Positions 5,392 to 7,595 of a stretch of 7,595 nt of DNA are shown piece by piece. Location of the stretch: the NCBI GenBank assembly GCA_043775925.1, contig JAYVRW010000067.1, positions 1 through 7,595 on the forward strand. The letters are read 5' to 3'. The position numbers were made by a program, and so were the translations under genes. A model generated the notes under the pieces. The model was not told the origin of the DNA and did not search any database. It was given only the letters and a program-made list of their open reading frames with translations. This DNA is from JAFDVL01 sp043775925 (lineage in GTDB: Bacteria > Acidobacteriota > Blastocatellia > RBC074). Within the stretch, counting starts at the first letter, position 1; every line of letters begins with the position of its first letter.

Positions 5392-7371
5392 GATGAAGAA
5401 TTTTTCTACGTCTGAAATTTGATGCGTAATTTTGCACGGTGGAAGGCTGTTCAGAAATGTCTTCCCGTATGCTTTCGTCGTCAGGCGCGGATCAAGCACG
5501 GAGAGAACTCCGCGATCTGTTGCGCTGCGAATCAATCTTCCTAAGCCCTGCTTCAATGCAATAATCGCGGACGGCACAGAATAATCGCTGAAGCTACTGC
5601 CGCCAGTGTCATCAATAAATCTTTGCCGCGCTGCAATCACTGGATCGGACGGCACGGCAAACGGTAGCTTATCAATAATCACGCAGGACAACGCTTCACC
5701 GCGCACGTCTACGCCCTGCCAAAAACTTGACGTAGCAAACAGCACAGAATTCGGAGTCTGGCGGAACTGATCCAATAATCCTGAACGCGAGCCATCACCT
5801 TGTTTGAAGATCGGAAAATCAACCTCGGCGGCGACTAAATCACGCAACAGATCCATCGAACTATTGCTGGTGCAAAGCACAAAAGCGCGTCCCTTGGAAG
5901 CATTGAGAATTTTGACAATTTCTCCGGCTGCCAGTTGCGTGAAATTGGCATCACGCGGATCGGGCAAATCCGTCGGCAAATACAACAATGCCTGATGCCG
6001 AAAATCGAAATTTGATTCCGCAATTAGCTCATCACATTTCTCAATGCCGAGGCGTTCTTTGATGAACTCAAAAGAATTGTTACTGGTCAAAGTCGCTGAA
6101 GTCATCACAACAGATTCGATGCGTCCTTCGACTTCTGCCGGAACATTGAAAAGCTTATCGTTGAGTAAGCCAGACACATCAATCGGTGTCGCCTGCAAAA
6201 ATACGCCACGCCCACGCCGTTCGCACCAGTAAATAAAATTGGGATCATCGCCAAGAATAATAAATTCAAGATCAAACAGAATTTGATCCAGACGGCGCGT
6301 CACGGCGTCCATTTCGGAAGGCGGGTCTTTGATGACAGCCAAGGCACTTTTCAAGCGTTCGAGCGCATTTTTCAAATTGGAGAAACGTTCACCTATCGGC
6401 GTCGCTTCAAATTCTCCGCTACGATTTTTCCTGACAAACATCGCCTGACGAATGGCAAAACGCCCATCGCCTCTGAGCGTAATCGGCAAAGCCGCCGCCC
6501 GATCCGTGCCTAAAAAACACAGCCAGAATTGATCGGCGAAGCGCGTCGCCCGTGCGCCGGCTTTGGTCAATTCCATCGCCGCAGCTACGTCCTGAATCAT
6601 CAACCGTGAAATGTCGCGGACTAAATCTTCGATTTGATAACTGGAAACCTGATTGCCGAAATACTGCGAAGCGATGTCTTCAATCTGATGCGCTTCATCA
6701 AAAATCACTGCGCTGTAATCCGGCAGCACTTGCCCGTATTCACGACCACGCAGCGCCAAATCCGCAAAAAATAAATGATGATTCACAATCACGATGTCGG
6801 CTTCCAGCGAAGCCTGCCGCGCTTTCGTGATAAAGCACGGCTCAAAGTTCGGACATTTCGATCCAATACAAGTTTCCGACCGTGCATCAATATGTCGCCA
6901 GAAACCAATATTATCAGGCAAGGTAGCGAGTTCCGCGCGATCTCCGGTTCCACTTTCATACGCCCAGCGCCGGACTTCATCAAAGTAATCAACTTCGTCC
7001 AAACCCTCTAAAACCGGACTCATCTCCGCACGTTGCAATTTTTGCAAACACAAATAATTCGAGCGACCTTTCAAATACGTCGCCTTGAACGGCTTCGGAA
7101 TAATGGATTGTAAAAACGGAATGTCTTTGTAAAAAAGCTGTTCTTGCAGGTTCTTTGTACCCGTCGAAATTATCACGCGCTTGCCCGTCGCAATCGCTGG
7201 AACCAGGTACGCCAGCGTCTTGCCCGTACCGGTTCCGGCTTCGACAAGCAGGTGATTATTGTGGGATAGCGCGTCAGCTACGGCATTCGCCATCGCCACT
7301 TGTCCGAGGCGATATTCATAATCAGGATGATGTTTTGCGATCAGACCGTCAGGGCCAAAAATTGTTTCCAT
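5365..7371 (-). CDS. dinG: DinG/XPD-type ATP-dependent DNA helicase with Fe-S cluster
   Basis: The chosen ATG at 7371 gives 668 residues (METIFGPDGLIAKHHPDYEYR), matching the usual family N-terminus. The frame stays open to a GTG at 7398, adding nine residues (MFLHSLLTI) that fall partly in a repeat and look non-native. Superfamily 2 motifs are complete: Walker A EAGTGTGKT (44-52), DEAH (225-228), SATLTS (425-430), ATSSFWQGVDV (546-556) and QGLGRLIRS (608-616). Four cysteines at 108, 168, 173 and 179 fit the 4Fe-4S domain of DinG/XPD helicases. The family unwinds DNA with 5'-3' polarity and, in E. coli, helps resolve R-loops and replication-transcription conflicts. I see no exonuclease domain. 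The protein seems to end naturally near DVEKFF; the last nine residues (INKAEARTK) come largely from the repeat at 5363-5391. The DUF4149-like gene lies upstream on the same strand, with 68 bp between its stop and this ATG. No strong Shine-Dalgarno site is seen. Confidence 0.93.
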   Translation of the reverse strand: METIFGPDGLIAKHHPDYEYRLGQVAMANAVADALSHNNHLLVEAGTGTGKTLAYLVPAIATGKRVIISTGTKNLQEQLFYKDIPFLQSIIPKPFKATYLKGRSNYLCLQKLQRAEMSPVLEGLDEVDYFDEVRRWAYESGTGDRAELATLPDNIGFWRHIDARSETCIGSKCPNFEPCFITKARQASLEADIVIVNHHLFFADLALRGREYGQVLPDYSAVIFDEAHQIEDIASQYFGNQVSSYQIEDLVRDISRLMIQDVAAAMELTKAGARATRFADQFWLCFLGTDRAAALPITLRGDGRFAIRQAMFVRKNRSGEFEATPIGERFSNLKNALERLKSALAVIKDPPSEMDAVTRRLDQILFDLEFIILGDDPNFIYWCERRGRGVFLQATPIDVSGLLNDKLFNVPAEVEGRIESVVMTSATLTSNNSFEFIKERLGIEKCDELIAESNFDFRHQALLYLPTDLPDPRDANFTQLAAGEIVKILNASKGRAFVLCTSNSSMDLLRDLVAAEVDFPIFKQGDGSRSGLLDQFRQTPNSVLFATSSFWQGVDVRGEALSCVIIDKLPFAVPSDPVIAARQRFIDDTGGSSFSDYSVPSAIIALKQGLGRLIRSATDRGVLSVLDPRLTTKAYGKTFLNSLPPCKITHQISDVEKFFINKAEARTK

Positions 7372-7385
7372 TATCGTCAGTAGAG

Positions 7386-7410
7386 AATGCAGAAACACGC
7401 ACGCAGTAAG
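7386..7410 (+). repeat. Dispersed repeat, copy 2 (inverted)
   Basis: These 25 bases are the reverse complement of 7439-7463 with two mismatches. They lie between the DUF4149-like stop codon and the dinG start, ending 14 bp upstream of the dinG ATG. The possible GTG start of the longer dinG frame (7398-7396) falls inside this copy. Confidence 0.75.
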
Positions 7411-7463
7411 TGTGTCTTTACAGATTAGGAGATGCGCCCTTACTGCGTGCGGGCTTCTGCATT
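7386..7463. other. Long imperfect inverted repeat (predicted hairpin) at the DUF4149-dinG junction
   Basis: Arms at 7386-7410 and 7439-7463 are 25 bp each, separated by 28 bp. In minus-strand RNA the stem would have 23 Watson-Crick pairs, one G-U pair and one C/U mismatch. The stop codon of the upstream gene (7442-7440) lies in the stem and the dinG ATG lies 14 bases beyond it. No run of U follows the stem, so it does not look like an intrinsic terminator. It may be a REP/MITE-like mobile palindrome that also affects RNA stability or dinG translation, which is inference. Confidence 0.7.
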
Positions 7464-7466
7464 ATT
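7438..7466 (-). repeat. Dispersed repeat, copy 3, covering the DUF4149-like stop codon
   Basis: This copy aligns with 5363-5391 and, inverted, with 7386-7410. On the minus strand it encodes NNAEARTQ and the stop codon, in the same phase as the copy at the end of dinG. Confidence 0.75.
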
Positions 7467-7595
7467 ACCTTGTCGCACCAGCAGCACAATCACAACCAAA
7501 GCCAGAAGCATATCCAGCCCCGTCAATCCAACAGAAAGCCCGTGTAACTGTCCAAATAAAACCTTCGTCGGGTCCGTCAGCGCCATCGTATCCAG
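7440..7595 (-). CDS. DUF4149-like small membrane protein, C-terminal part (enters from outside window)
   Basis: Only the last 51 codons and the TAA stop are present; the start lies beyond position 7595. The visible part contains FGQLHGLSVGLTGLDMLL followed by a long hydrophobic segment (ALVVIVLLV) and a short tail (RQGNNAEARTQ). A '(F/A)xxLHxLS' stretch running into a final membrane helix is typical of the end of DUF4149/TMEM205-like proteins, whose function is not established. The hydrophobic helix followed by arginine would be a natural end, so the tail after VRQ appears to be added by the repeat at 7438-7466. The gene reads toward dinG and may share its transcript. With only the C-terminus visible, another small membrane protein family is possible. 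Confidence 0.58.
   Translation of the reverse strand: MDTMALTDPTKVLFGQLHGLSVGLTGLDMLLALVVIVLLVRQGNNAEARTQ

Overview
The window looks like a moderate-GC, Gram-negative-type bacterial chromosome. Gene style suggests Acidobacteriota, possibly Blastocatellia: an O-antigen-ligase-like N-terminus with an 'A-x-GAVE-x-WA' motif, a TPR protein with a C-terminal carbohydrate-binding-like domain, a FecR-like exported protein and mostly weak Shine-Dalgarno sites. That placement is from memory of gene style and is only moderately secure. No rRNA, tRNA, CRISPR array, transposase or phage gene is visible.

Positions 1-5321 look like part of a cell-surface or extracellular polysaccharide locus in two divergent arms. 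The leftward arm (minus strand) reads from a FecR-like exported protein (2276-1626) to a membrane-anchored TPR protein with a C-terminal beta-sandwich (1490-207), then to the first 69 codons of an O-antigen-ligase/polymerase-like membrane protein that leaves the window at position 1. The last two are joined by a TGATG stop/start overlap. The rightward arm holds two tandem DUF218 (YdcF/SanA/ElyC-like) membrane proteins (2719-3417 and 3408-4040, overlapping by 10 bp) and a GT4-type glycosyltransferase (4065-5321). The second DUF218 protein has lost most of the family's conserved residues. Between the arms lies an AT-rich stretch of about 440 bp that probably holds both promoters.

Positions 5365-7595 are on the minus strand and look unrelated to the polysaccharide genes. 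They hold a complete DinG/XPD-type iron-sulfur helicase and, upstream of it, the last 51 codons of a small membrane protein resembling the DUF4149 family. The helicase converges on the glycosyltransferase with a 43-bp gap.

The most unusual signal is a short repeat of about 25 bp present three times at 5363-5391, 7386-7410 (inverted) and 7438-7466. Two copies sit in the same phase at the 3' ends of the two minus-strand genes and encode the end of each protein (AEARTK-stop and AEARTQ-stop), stop codon included. The third copy is inverted next to the second, so the DUF4149-dinG junction can fold into a 25-bp hairpin. This looks like a dispersed palindromic element that has supplied C-terminal tails and stop codons to host genes.
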